From: Physcia stellaris
Lineage: Eukaryota; Ascomycota; Lecanoromycetes; Caliciales; Physciaceae
Assembly: GCA_018902385.1 (NCBI GenBank)
Contig: JABSSW010000022.1
Span: forward strand, 62,001-126,000
Length of the DNA stretch: 64,000 nucleotides
Direction of reading: 5' to 3'
A program made the translations under genes and the position numbers. The first letter of the stretch is position 1. Each line of letters opens with the position of its first letter. Of the stretch, positions 46,638-57,864 are shown in pieces. Below the pieces are notes generated by a model, which worked only from the letters and a program-made list of their open reading frames with translations, did no database searches and was not told the DNA's origin.

Positions 46638-47518
46638 TCAGAGATTTCGCTCTCCCTGAGAATGTTTAAGGCTCCCTTTTCGCTCCTCCTGCTCCTCCTC
46701 CTCCTCCTCCTCCTCTGCCCTGACCGTCGACATTGGCTTGTCACCTTCCGTAAGACGTTCAACCATTTCCATGGGGGCTTGATAAAGAAGGATGTGAATA
46801 TGCTCTAAAGCGTGCACGCTTTTCAGAGTCTGCCCATTCTTAAACCATATGACTTGTTCTCTGGAGATCCCGCCTTCGCCACAGAATACCCTACTCACAA
46901 AGTCTTCGATTTGCTGTCTCGCACCAGGTGTCAGATTATCAGTAGTCTTATCTGACTTCAGTTCGAACTTTACCCACACCACAAGGTGGACGACGCTCGG
47001 CTCCAGAGCATACGGCCAGTCATTGCACAGGATTTTGTAGTCGCTGGAATTGGCGAAAGGTGGTTCTCCAGAAGGAATAGTATCATGCCAATGTAGTCGT
47101 TCATACTGTATAAAGCTAAGGACAGAGCCGTACTGCGTCCTCAGATCATATATATATTTCAAGTAGCGACGAAGGTCACTTGGTAGACGCTGAAATCGTT
47201 CGAGTTGATTCTTCCCTGTTGAGCCCTTATTAGATTGTCAAAGACTTCACAAGATGCGGTCCTTCGTCACAGTCTTCAATGATGAGCGTAGGCAAAAGGG
47301 GTCTTACAAATGATATCCCGGGCTGCATTCCAGTCATGATATTTAAAGTCACAATCTCGAATGGACAGTATACCTTTGTCCTTTTCGGACATGTTCGCTA
47401 GGTAGGGTGGATGCTCTCTTGTCCACCGCTTTTGTGGGATGTTGACGTTCCAGCATAATGAAGACATGTCCACTTCCTCCGACTCAGGCCTGGGTGGAGC
47501 CGGGACAGATTCAGGCAT
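46638..47518 (-). CDS. N-acetylglucosamine-induced protein 1-like (DUF3605)
   Basis: Exons are complement(47308..47518) and complement(46638..47215) with a 92-bp intron, giving 262 residues. The DUF3605 family is recognisable from WNVNIPQKRWTREHPPYLAN, then FQRLPSDLRRYLKYI, SFIQYERLHW, ILCNDWPYALEPSVVHLVVW and WFKNGQTLKSVHALEHIHIL. In Candida the family member GIG1 is induced by N-acetylglucosamine; its molecular activity is unknown. Near the C-terminus a run of eight Glu is encoded by a CTC repeat. The protein looks complete and its core motifs are intact, although it sits in a degenerate neighbourhood. Confidence 0.85.
46683..46716. repeat. (CTC)n trinucleotide repeat inside the GIG1-like gene
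   Basis: An imperfect CTC/GAG run that encodes the acidic tract near the C-terminus of the minus-strand gene. Length variation would change the Glu count without shifting frame. Confidence 0.85.
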
Positions 47519-47568
47519 CTTCTTCAGCGTCGCAGTCTCGAATCCCGAGCCAGTTACACATATGTTAC

Positions 47569-48165
47569 CTGGAGGTGATGAAGACGAGTCGACGGGTCCT
47601 GGGAGAGGAGCATCCCTTCACACTGGCTACTATGGCTAACTTAGCATCAACATATCAGCTTCAAGAGCGATGGCTAGAAATGGAAAGACTGGAAATAGAG
47701 GTGCTTGAGAAACGTCGACGAATACTAGGCGAACACCATCCGGCTACACTAGGCAGTATGGCTCATCTAGCATTCACATACTCGAAACAAGGAAAGTGGC
47801 AAGAGTCGGAAAGACGTGACCAAGAAGTGATAAAGATTGGTGAACAAATCTTAGGGAAATTCATCCAGATACATTACTCAGCAGAGCGAATCTGGCCTTG
47901 ACATATCGAAGGCAAGGTCGGTGGACCGAGGCGGAGGAGATTGAAGTAGAAGTGATGGCGTCAACGTGTATCAGGAAACGATCATTCTTCTACATTGAAG
48001 AGCATGAACAACCTGGCACTGACAATGAAAGGACGAGGAAAAAGTGTTGAAGCTGTTCAACTTATGTGGGAATGTGTACGGCTAGCAAATCTTCGTTTCG
48101 GCTCAGATGACCCGCAGACTCTTGCTTCGTCAGCAACCCTGGCTGAATATCGAAATGCACAATAA
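47569..48165 (+). pseudogene. TPR-repeat pseudogene, remnant of an NLR-like or kinesin-light-chain-like protein
   Basis: Consecutive tetratricopeptide repeats of about 42 residues appear in all three frames. The first frame holds RRVLGEEHPFTLATMANLAS and RRILGEHHPATLGSMAHLAF. Near 47855-47862 the reading shifts to HPDTLLSRANLALTYRRQGR. Near 47960-47975 it shifts again to GNDHSSTLKSMNNLALTMKG and FGSDDPQTLASSATLAEY, ending in TAA. Two frameshifts plus the absence of any N-terminal domain show it is dead. Such G-x-x-HP-x-T-L repeats typically form the C-terminus of fungal NB-ARC or NACHT proteins. It begins only about 50 bp from the divergent GIG1-like start. Confidence 0.85.
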
Positions 48166-49013
48166 TTAGTTGGCTTGAGATCATATTGAACGGGATTGGA
48201 GCAGAGGTGGTTTTGGCAATTACAGGGAAATTTGAGACAAGAGAAGGAGCGTACAGTCACCTACAGTACCACAGTGGGTGAGTAGCATTGTTAACAAGAA
48301 ACCGGCAATTGGCCGTTAAGGTAAGAGTATGCGAGTTGCACGTGACTGGCCTTAAATGCTTGGCAGTAGGCCTTCTACAACGGCCTGTAACACCCTCCCA
48401 CATAGTCATAATTTACACACTCTAGAACAGGAGCAATAGGTTCGATAATAGACCTTATTGAACCTCATTTCGTGCCCTGCTACACCTGTGCTGATTAACC
48501 TCATTTCTAGCGTGGATCAAGATCATCTGACTTCAAGAAGTTAGCTTCACGAAAAATATCCCTGCTGGAGGAATAATCGATGAGCCGCTAGAGAGACTAT
48601 TCACCCGCTGTGGTAGGGGACTGTACAATCAGATTTACCTGCCCGAAGGGTGGGGCTGGGCTGTAGCCTACAGTCGACTTGATGGATGATGATGTCTCAG
48701 ACCTAGCCCAGGAGACTACTATGGTATCAGGCGAAATTTTCGTTAGTACACACTATGTAAACTATTTACTCGTGTCTTTTTTTCCCTTCTCGCGAGCACA
48801 TTTACTATGGAACCCAAGACATCTTCAAAACAGCGCTTGATACGAGATCCAATACTATCAACTCAAATCCTACGTTCTGTCGATCAAATTCATGAAGCTT
48901 TTGCTCGTCATCTATCAATTACGAAATGACAAGTTCAATAATGGAATTTCCCATTCCTCAATCTCCACAGCACAGCTCTGACAACCCTGATAAACCAGGA
49001 CAAGATACATTAA
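48166..49013. other. AT-rich spacer upstream of the MFS transporter
   Basis: 848 bp with no supportable gene. Just before 49014, an ATG at 48926 (and one at 48941 in the same frame) opens a frame that ends in TAA at about 49020, in a different phase from the transporter. Confidence 0.45.
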
Positions 49014-50589
49014 GTGGAAACTAAAAAGACGCCAGAGTCGCATCCAGTACCACAAGATTCTGCAAATGATGCCCCAGACGCTCCACGATGGAATCAACCA
49101 AGGATCCATTTGTGGCGTACACTTGCTTCATTTCTGGGTCTCTTCATAATGGGAAGCAACGATGCCGTTTATGGTGTGAGTAGGAATATCTGTGAAAAGA
49201 TCGAATAGTAGATTGCCCTTGGCTGATTGATGAATCGAGGCTTTGATTCCTTATGTGAGTTTTGGAACTCTACTATGTCGGCATCCAAGTGACAAGTTTT
49301 AGCTGGAGATTTACTACGAGAAGGACTACACAACGGTATCTACCATCAAACTCTCTTTGTCCTCGTTACCTGAGTTGTTGTTTCGAACAAATCCTACCAC
49401 TGAAAGCTTTCAACTAGAAGATATTGTCCATCCGCCGACATCTACCTTGAAATGAGCCAGCTAATCCCTAAATCACCCCTAGATCTCCCTAATTTTCCTT
49501 TCACCCCTAGTCGGCTATACGGCCTCTGCTCTGCTCAATAACCAAGTCCACATCCATTATGGCCAACGAGGCGTTGCCTTCCTTGGGGCAGGCACCCGCC
49601 TCATCTCCTATATAGTCGTAGCCGTCCACCCACCCTACCCCGTCCTCGTCCTCGCCTTCATCCTAGCAGGCTTCGGCAACGGCCTCGAAGACGCCGGCTG
49701 GAACGCCATGATCAGCACCATGAGAAACGCAAACCAGCTCCTCGGCCTCCTGCACGGCTTCTACGGCCTGGGCGGCACCGTCGCACCGCTCATAGCAACC
49801 ACCATGATCGTCAAAGGCGGCCTGCAGTGGTACTACTGGTACTACCTGATGATCGGCCTCTCCTCCGTCGAGCTCCTCGTCGCCGTCACGGCCTTCTGGT
49901 CCGCGACCGGGACCCGCTACCAAGAAACGCTGACCTCGCAGCACGGCCCCGACGCGGAAAAGGGCGGCCGCATGCGCGAAGCGCTCGCCAACCGCATCAC
50001 CTGGATCTGCGCCTTCTTCCTGCTCACCGCCGTCGGCATCGAGGTCGCCATCGGCGGCTGGACCGTCACGTATGAGCTCCGCGTCCGGCGCGCGTCGCCT
50101 TTCGATGCCGGCATGAGCGTCACGGGGTATTGGGCCGGCATGACTGCCGGCCGGGTGGTGCTGGGCTTCGTCACGCCGCTGATCGGCGAGCGCCTCGCCA
50201 TCTTCATTTATGTTGCGTCTGCCATCGTCGCGCATCTGGTCTTCTGGCTCGTGCCCCTTTTCGCCATCTCTGCGACCGGTGTCGCGTTCGTGGGGTTTTT
50301 TCTAGGCCCGTTTTTCCCGGCTGCGGTGTCTGCCGCTGCCAAGCTGTTGCCGAAACGTCTCCATGTTGGCGCGATTGGGTTTGCGGCTGCGTTTGGGGCG
50401 GCGGGGGCTTGTGTTTTGCCCTTTGCGGTTGGGGGGATCGCGCAGGCGAGGGGGGTGCAGGTGTTGATGCCGATTGTGTTGGCGATGTTGGTGCTTGATG
50501 GAGGCATTTGGGCGCTATTGCCGAGTTTGAAAAGAAGAGTGGGAGTCGACGAGGAGGGCGTGAGCGATGGTGGAGAGAAGGTTGGATGA
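49014..50589 (+). CDS. MFS transporter, BSC6-like; start codon unresolved
   Basis: Exons are 49014..49175, 49240..49254, 49303..49335 and 49483..50589, giving about 438 residues. The second exon is a 15-nt microexon encoding ALIPY, joining MGSNDAVYG to LEIYYEKDYTT. Later segments match the family: SLIFLSPLVGYTASALLNN, LAFILAGFGNGLEDAGWNA, LLGLLHGFYGLGGTVAPLIA, and helices to the C-terminus (about 12 TM). The closest characterised name is Bypass of stop codon protein 6. The substrate is unknown. The first codon in frame is GTG at 49014, with no ATG before TM1, so the N-terminus is either frameshifted or mis-modelled. Exon 4 is markedly GC-rich compared with exons 1-3. Confidence 0.82.
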
Positions 50590-50785
50590 TGGGTTTCATT
50601 GAACATATATAGGGTTTATGGTATAAAAGACACAATTTCTTGATAGCCTTGTACATACCATGACGGCTACTCTACAAAACGCCTCGCTTGAATTTGCTGC
50701 AGAAATGGAAAGCTCATAAGTCATGGAGAATATGACAGAGGTAAATCAAACCATGTATGACACCACCACCAGCCAATACCGGCAC

Positions 50786-52321
50786 TCAATCATCAACTCC
50801 GCTCCCGCCCAGGCGATCACTCTCCCCGCCCACTTCATACACCTTGACCAGTGTCCCCTCACCTCCTTTTTCAAGATCGATACCGAAAACGTAAAACCGG
50901 CCTTCGTTGGTCACAACCATAACCTGCGGACTACTTCCACTCATAGCAACCACACTCCTCAGCGGCGTCGTCCCTCCAGTGGCAGAATGTGGCGCTTTGG
51001 GTATCTTCAGCCACGCGAAATCTCGAGCAGGTTCCCACATCTCTGATACAGCGAGAGGCAAGTAAGCGCCTACGGACGAGGCGAATGTGTTTCCCACATT
51101 CTGAGACGTCCGCCGTATCATACCAAGGAGAGTCCCATTGTGTTTGCGGTCGGATGCTGAGAGCGATTGTGGGTCGTTGGAGGTGGAACGGGTTAGATCG
51201 GGCTGGGAGTCTGAGGGGGCGGGGCTGAGGCTTCGATCTCGGTTTCTGGATGACGAGGAAGACGATCGTACTGCTGATGACCCATCGCTGTCTTTTCTTT
51301 GCTGAGCTGACGGACCGAGCTTGAAGATGTGTACGGTATCCGAGGCGGAGGAGACGCAAAGGAGGGATGAGGTGGTGTTGAAGGACATGCTGTAGATGCG
51401 GGAGGGCATGGAGCCGCGACGGAATTGGTAGAGTTTCTGGACCGAAGGGATGGAGAAGACGCGGATGATGGTGCCTTTGTCCGAGGCGGTCGCCAGAAGG
51501 GTGCCGGCGTTGTTGAGGGTTATGCATGAGAGGGGGGAGCGGTGCGCCTCGACTACGTTGATGGCTTCAAGTTTTATTGCGTCGAAGACTAGGACTGCAC
51601 CGCTTGTTGGAGGGATATGCGAGCTGCCCGGTGGAGAATGAGATGGCGGGGCGAAGGATGAAGGTGCAGCTTTTTGGGGGAGAGGGTATGCCAAGTAGCA
51701 ATTATCGGAGGAGGGTGAAAGTGCGCATATGGCTATGAAGCATGAGTACTCCATGTAGATCTCTCCCAAAAGGAAAAAGGACTAAGGGACACACCATGGG
51801 GATTAGGCGATGTTTCTATGGTGTAGAGAAGTTTCATGTTGCTAATATCGTAGAGGTATATCTGGTCCTCTAATATGACCACCAGTCGTTTTCGATTCAG
51901 TCTTACGGCTAAGACAGCGGTTGGAAACGTGAGCTCGCATATCGTCGACTGTCTCTGTTGAAGGTGGGAAAGGTCAGCTAAAATCATGTGTATTCCCAAG
52001 GACCATTTTGCAGCTCATGACTCTCGACCCTCATGGACAAAATATGAAGGTGACCGTACTTTGGTATTTGTGATTTGCAGCCTCCGCGGGGAAAGAATAA
52101 GGGCAACCAAGGAGGTGGAGAATAGCATCTCTAGCAGAGCTATATCGCCCTGCTTCGTCTCATAGCATTTACTGAAGGGCTCCGTGGTATATATTCGAAA
52201 ACCCCTTGTAGTCCCTACCCGCGAACGTGAGAAACCCCTTCCATAGAGATAAACATCTGGAGCTTATACCGACGGCTAGATGGCTATGATCCTGGTTGAA
52301 GGTGACAAAGTTCATAGACAT
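50786..52321 (-). CDS. atg18: Autophagy PROPPIN Atg18
   Basis: Exons are complement(52270..52321), (52060..52214), (51795..51954) and (50786..51732), with introns of 55, 105 and 62 bp, giving 437 residues. The start [18 protein letters not shown] is the usual first blade. Family blocks follow: [69 protein letters not shown] and [18 protein letters not shown]. The phosphoinositide-binding FRRG motif is at 226-229. A Ser-rich loop lies in blade 6. The protein binds PI3P and PI(3,5)P2 and acts with Atg2 in autophagosome expansion and at the vacuole. It converges with the MFS gene across 196 bp. Confidence 0.96.
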
Positions 52322-52843
52322 GGTGAAATGCGACTTGGGCGAGAAGGCACGTTCGCGGATGCTTGAGCACTATTCAGCGCACCCTGGCACGATGAGCGGG
52401 CCACAGGAGAACGGCTGAAGGCGACGATGTGAACATTGAGTCATCATCATTGTGGCTCAATAATGACTGAGAGGTTGATGCTGCCGCAGAGGTTCTTTTG
52501 CGCTTGACACTGGTTTGCAGGCTTCAGAGTTCAGAGCACTCCAAGTTTCACGTGTTTTGACTTGGCAAAGTTCGCCTCGGTCGCTAGTTGGGAGCTACTT
52601 CTTATCAGATTGCGCTAAGATAAGGCAATGACAAGGATACCTTCCCGTATCCATCTGAGAAATGTTACTTGCATGATGGCCGGTTTTGCTTCGAATGAAA
52701 ACTGGAGATGTGAACATAAGAGTCACAACTGGTGTATTCATATTGGGCTGTCAGTCACTGACTTAGATGGATGACCTACAATCTATGAAAGATCTACTAC
52801 ACCTTAAACCAAACCATCGACAACAGTTTTCACGATCATTACG
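52322..52843. promoter_or_regulatory. Divergent promoter of atg18 and ppm2
   Basis: The 522-bp space between two divergent start codons. No specific binding site could be assigned. Confidence 0.45.
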
Positions 52844-55800
52844 ATGGATCTTTCGACCTCTGTGAGCAGCCAGAAAGAGCATGACGAATCAGAAATGCTG
52901 GTTCGTGAACATAAGGTACAGACGTATTTTTCGATTACATTTACGGCGCCCAAACTTCAAGTTCTTTCTCTTATTGCTCCTACAATGACGACTCTATCAC
53001 CGGAACTTAGGTCATATGGCTGAACGCTTTGAGTCACATTGAGTCTGATTAGTGCTGGAGCTAACTATGGTCTTAGCCCAGGAAGTCCCAATCGACAAGC
53101 GTAAAAATAAAGCGGGACAACTCAGTTATGGCGGTAGGTAAGATCAATCTATCTACTAAATTCATCTCCATCATATCGGCCCGGATATTCTGCTCCTTGA
53201 GATATAAATCCCTCCTCGACCTAGTGTCATCATTCTGAAAGACTTCCTACCTACTTGAAAGCGAGTAATTCAATCTGGAGTCGGCTCAGTCGAAAAAGTC
53301 AGGTTACTAGTAAAGAGACACTGTACGACTTTCCTGGTCCTATGACGGGCTTGTGTCAGATGTCTATATCAACGTTGGTTCATTGTTTAGCAAACCGTTT
53401 TCATGTCGTTTTCAACTCGTTGATACAGACATAGCTTGAGACTGAGCGCGAATTAGACCAACGGGAGTAGCATTGTCTCCAAGAGAAGCGTCGAACGCCT
53501 ATATTATGAAGAGCCTCATTTCTTCCGTTACTTTGTCAAGAAGCCGCAACGAAGGTCGCCCCTTATTAATCGCGGCTACTGGCTACGAATGCATGCGGTC
53601 GATGTTGTGATTCGGCGGTTTCTCGAAGAGCCAACCAGAGGGCGGAAGATCATATTGAATCTAGGGTGCGGATAGTGAGTACGCCGCACTTTGCAAGCTT
53701 GACGATGAAGTCCCTTTGATGAAGCTTTAGTGATCCACTACCATTCCAATGGCTTGCGAAAGAACGTGATTCATGTCGAGACACGCTTTTCATTGACGTC
53801 GACTATCCCACTTTGATATCAAAGAAGTGCGAGGTCATCTCCTCAACTCCTCAGCTTCTCAATCTGGTCAATCCGCTTGAGAAAGGCTGCTTGTCTAATG
53901 GTATCCAGCTCCAAAGTCCTCATTATGCAGCCTTGGGCTGCGATCTGGCAAATACCGATGCAGTATTCGACACATTATCGGCTGTAATTGATAATGCAAA
54001 ATCCATGGTTCTCTGTGTAGCAGAAGTATCTGTTACATACATGAATACTGAAGCTGCAGATTCCCTAATCCGTTGCACAAGCCAATTTGATGACGGTCAG
54101 TGTGATCTTCAAGGACTGCGCAACTATGAAGCTTGGTCTGATGCATCATAGTTCGCTTTTGTCTGCTTGAGCAGTATCTCCCCAACGGGGAACATCATCC
54201 TTTCGCACAGAAAATGATTCAGCATTTCGAGAATCTACAGACTCCGCTTAAATCAATCAAAAGATACCCCAAGCTTTCTGCTCAGGAACAACGCTTCAAG
54301 GACGCGGGATGGAGCTCGGCATCTGCAAGGAGCCTTTGGGACCTGTGGGGCGATCCTTCATTCATTTCTGTCGAGCAGCGATTGGCGCTGAATGATATTG
54401 AGCCTTTCGATGAGTGGGAGGAGTTCGCTCTATTTGCTACTCACTATTTCCTGCTTGAAGCGTCGAGTGACTCAAGAAGTCAAAGCCCAACTTTGGACAA
54501 CATACTGTTGATACGAGAAAGCCACCCAGATCACACATCGCAGGCAACACCAGTCCATGCATATAAGATGCAGCCAAGAAAGGCTTCGGCAGTTGCAAAG
54601 CACAGAAGGCTCGGGGCTGTTCTTGAGGTAGCACCCGGTATTATTGGAATTCATGGCGGTCTTGGGGATCAAAGTCGCCTGGATTCTACCACAGTCTACA
54701 CATTAGGCGCCATCCCAAGCGAGCATAGATCGCTGCCACCATTGGAGATTCAGTCTCGCATGTGCCATACAATTACAAACTTCAAGAATGCTAAGTCGCT
54801 CCTGGTCGGGGGACGAGCGTCCCCGGATAGAGGGATGTCAGACTGTTGGCTCTGCCAAGAGCAGGAATGGCGGAGAATCGAAAGCCTTCCGACTCCACTG
54901 TACAGACATAGTGCAACCGCCGTGACGAACAGGCAAGAAGAAGACGCCGCCCTGATCTTTGGAGGAAAATCAAGTGGCCCTCGAATCTCTGATTCATGGT
55001 TCCTATGGTCTGAATCGACTGGCTGGCTACGGCTAGACGTGTCAGGCGTTGGCCCAAAGCCACGATTTGGTGCTTCCATGGCCACAGTTGGACTCAATCG
55101 AGGTATTCTGGTAGGCGTCTCTCTCTAGCTCACCAGCTTTTCCGCTGTCATGATCAGGTCGTACTGTTCCCCACTCCTCTGAGTCAGAGAGACATGCCAA
55201 GTAGTCCAGTCGTGATCAAAAGCAGATAAGCTAATTAGAGAATCATCAATAGTTTGGGGGAATGGCTTCAGATGGAACAATTCACCAAGACTTCTGGCAG
55301 TGGCAGGTTATAGACATTGAGACACAGCCAAAGATTGTCACGAAAGACCTCACCCAACTTTATAGATCATGTGGCGGCGATCTAAATCGTGTTTGCCGAT
55401 TCGGAGCAAGCCTTACATCATCCTCTTTCGGTCTTCTAGTGATTGGTGGTATTGCTGCGAACTTTCTGCTACCCGAAGAAGCCGACATCGTGTGCTTGAA
55501 CGGGACCTTCGACATAGATCTTCCAAAGCTGTCTAGCCACCAACTGGGCGCTGCAGTATATCCACCTGATGGGTGCCGTCCCTTGCTAGTTGGGCACATT
55601 GCCTACAGTTCTCAAGGTCGGACGATGATCGCGACAGGAGGAGCTGTATGCTTCTCGTTTGGCACGTACTGGAATTCCGAATGCTGGACATTGACTTCAG
55701 CCAAGGACATCGAAGGGAATCAATGGATACCTGCAGAGAAGCTAAGCCTACCATTGACTACCGGTACGTATACGCAGACACATCAAGAGATGCTACCCTC

Positions 55801-56916
55801 GAATACGGACCCGGTACCAGACAAAAGGGCGGTCAGCGGTGTTTCCGTCAAGAGCAAGCGGGATTTCGAGCGCATACTGAACAATCGAAAGCCGGTCATC
55901 ATCAAGGATCTTGACTTAGGTAATTGTACAAAGACGTGGTCGGTGGCACATCTCAAGTCCAAGATAGGGGTTGATCGACCGGTACGCTCGCGAACATCTG
56001 CTCCTCGAACACCACTGACCAACAACAGGTTGTTGTTCACGAATCTACGGAACAAAACATGAACTTTCGGACCAAGAATTTCAATTACTCAACGAAACCA
56101 TTTGGTGAATTTGCTGACCAAATCTCTGCCGGCTCCCTACAGTACCTGAGGTCATTGTCATTAGACAATCCGTCTGAAAAACCGGCGAACCTTGCCAGCG
56201 ACTTTCCAGGTTTGGCACCCGACTTTGGACTTCCTCCTTCGCTCGAGACGGTGACGCAGAATGCTCACAGCTCGGCTCTCAGAATATCGGGACCCGTCAC
56301 GATGTGGCTTCACTACGACGTACGTTTAGATAATCATTCGATTGAGTGCAAAATCCTTACGTGCGCGTATTCAACTCAGCACTGACCAATGCTGGGCCCA
56401 AAAGATGAAGTTATTTGGTGATGGCAATTCAAGCATAATGTTCAAGGCTAATGAGCAAATGTGTAGGTGATGGCGAACGTACTGTGCCAGATCAACGGCG
56501 CGAAGCGCATTCTAATGTTCCCGCCGTCGGACGTCTGCCAATTTGAGATCCCTCCAGGAGAGTCAAGCTCTTCAATCAATGTGTTCGCAAGCGACCTCTC
56601 GAGATTTCCTCAGTGTCAGGAAGCTGTCTTAGCAGCTGGGGACGTCCTCTTTATCCCTTCCCTGTGGCTCCACGCCGCTGCACCGCTGGAAATGACAAGC
56701 ATCTCGGTCAATGTCTTCTTTCGTGATCTCGAGTCAGGCTATGCAGCTGGAAGAGACGTATACGGCAACCGCGACATTCAAGCGTACGAGAAAGGCAGAC
56801 GGGACATTGCAAAGATGGCTTCGGCTTTCGATGGACTGCCCGGAGCGATGCGTCGCTTCTACCTCGAACGTCTTGCCGACGAAGTCAAGGAGCGAGCACT
56901 GGCCTGTGCACCGTGA
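52844..56916 (+). CDS. ppm2: tRNA wybutosine-synthesizing protein 4 (Ppm2/Tyw4)
   Basis: Eight exons: 52844..52915, 53077..53133, 53457..53674, 53731..54095, 54152..55110, 55253..55981, 56029..56319 and 56467..56916, giving 1046 residues. An N-terminal leucine-carboxyl-methyltransferase domain has [16 protein letters not shown], the SAM site LNLGCGY (110-116) and FIDVDYP. Kelch repeats fill the middle ([21 protein letters not shown]). The C-terminus is JmjC-like, with LHYD (His895, Asp897) and WLH (His966) as metal ligands. The enzyme methylates and methoxycarbonylates yW-72 in the last steps of wybutosine synthesis at G37 of tRNA-Phe. The first two introns are long (161 and 323 bp); the rest are 47-147 bp. 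Exons 1-2 are inferred from phase and weak homology. Confidence 0.93.
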
Positions 56917-57864
56917 GCGAAGCGGCTCTCAAGCATTTTGGCCGACCCAGCGGCGACAGACGGATGCATGAGCTTCAAGCCGATGGGCTGGCTGGTCTAG
57001 CCCCATGGCTAGCAGGATGCAGTATGGTGCTTGCATGACGCGAGACTGGGTTGCTAATAATTACGATGCATGTCCTCGAAGTTGACAGCTCAGCGATGAC
57101 GCTTCAGCATGGCCGTGCTCAACAACAGTCCCTCGAGCTCTGTGGACGGAAACTGTAAGATTCACCTACACTACGTCCTAGATGGCAGTGGGAGACGGTC
57201 TCAACGGTTCAAGGTCCGTGGGGAAGGAGCTGGCACCGTTAGTCGGTACTAATCGGGATTAAATGATCGACGCTCGGGACGGATGCGCTATTCCCAGTCA
57301 AGCTAGCTCGTGCAGGGATACCTGGTGTAACCCGTTTTCTCCGCAAAGACTGATAAAGGCGTGGAGGGCGCTCGCTTTTCCCTCCTTCCCCGTGCTTCAG
57401 ACCTCTACGCTCCCATTCCATTCTCTCGAATCACTTAGCCGTCTTCTTGGCTTGTATCTTTCCTGCTGCTTCTCCACTGAGCCTTTGCTCCTATCTTTTC
57501 ATTCTATTCCATACTCTCACACGACATGTAGCCCCACCTTAGTCGCTGGCCGCCCATTGGAACGACAAGTAATTGATATGTAAGTCATCTCTTCTATTTC
57601 TATTGACTTGATACCTGTCGATATGATCATCTGGCGTACTTGATGAGCTTATTAGACCTGTTATCCTAGGATTCCGTCGTGATCACGTCGTGACATGCTT
57701 CCAGAACGCTCTCCAACCGAGAAGACCGGCCCACTGCTGTGAAAATTGGCCAATTGCTAAACACCGATACTTCTTTGGTAAAGAGCTTGGGGCATTACGC
57801 GTCACTTGATTTGGGATTCTCAAGCTACCCCGGCAAAGCGGACGTATACACATACCTAGCAACC
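56917..57864. other. Intergenic region upstream of pps1
   Basis: 948 bp between two plus-strand genes. A donor-like ATGTAAGTCATC near 57580 could start a 5'UTR intron of pps1. No coding sequence is supportable. Confidence 0.45.

Noticed and set aside
55760-55820. An extra 57-bp intron in ppm2 exon 6
   Set aside because: GTACGT...CCAG is splice-like and a multiple of three, but the region is poorly conserved, so sequence alone gives no reason to remove it.
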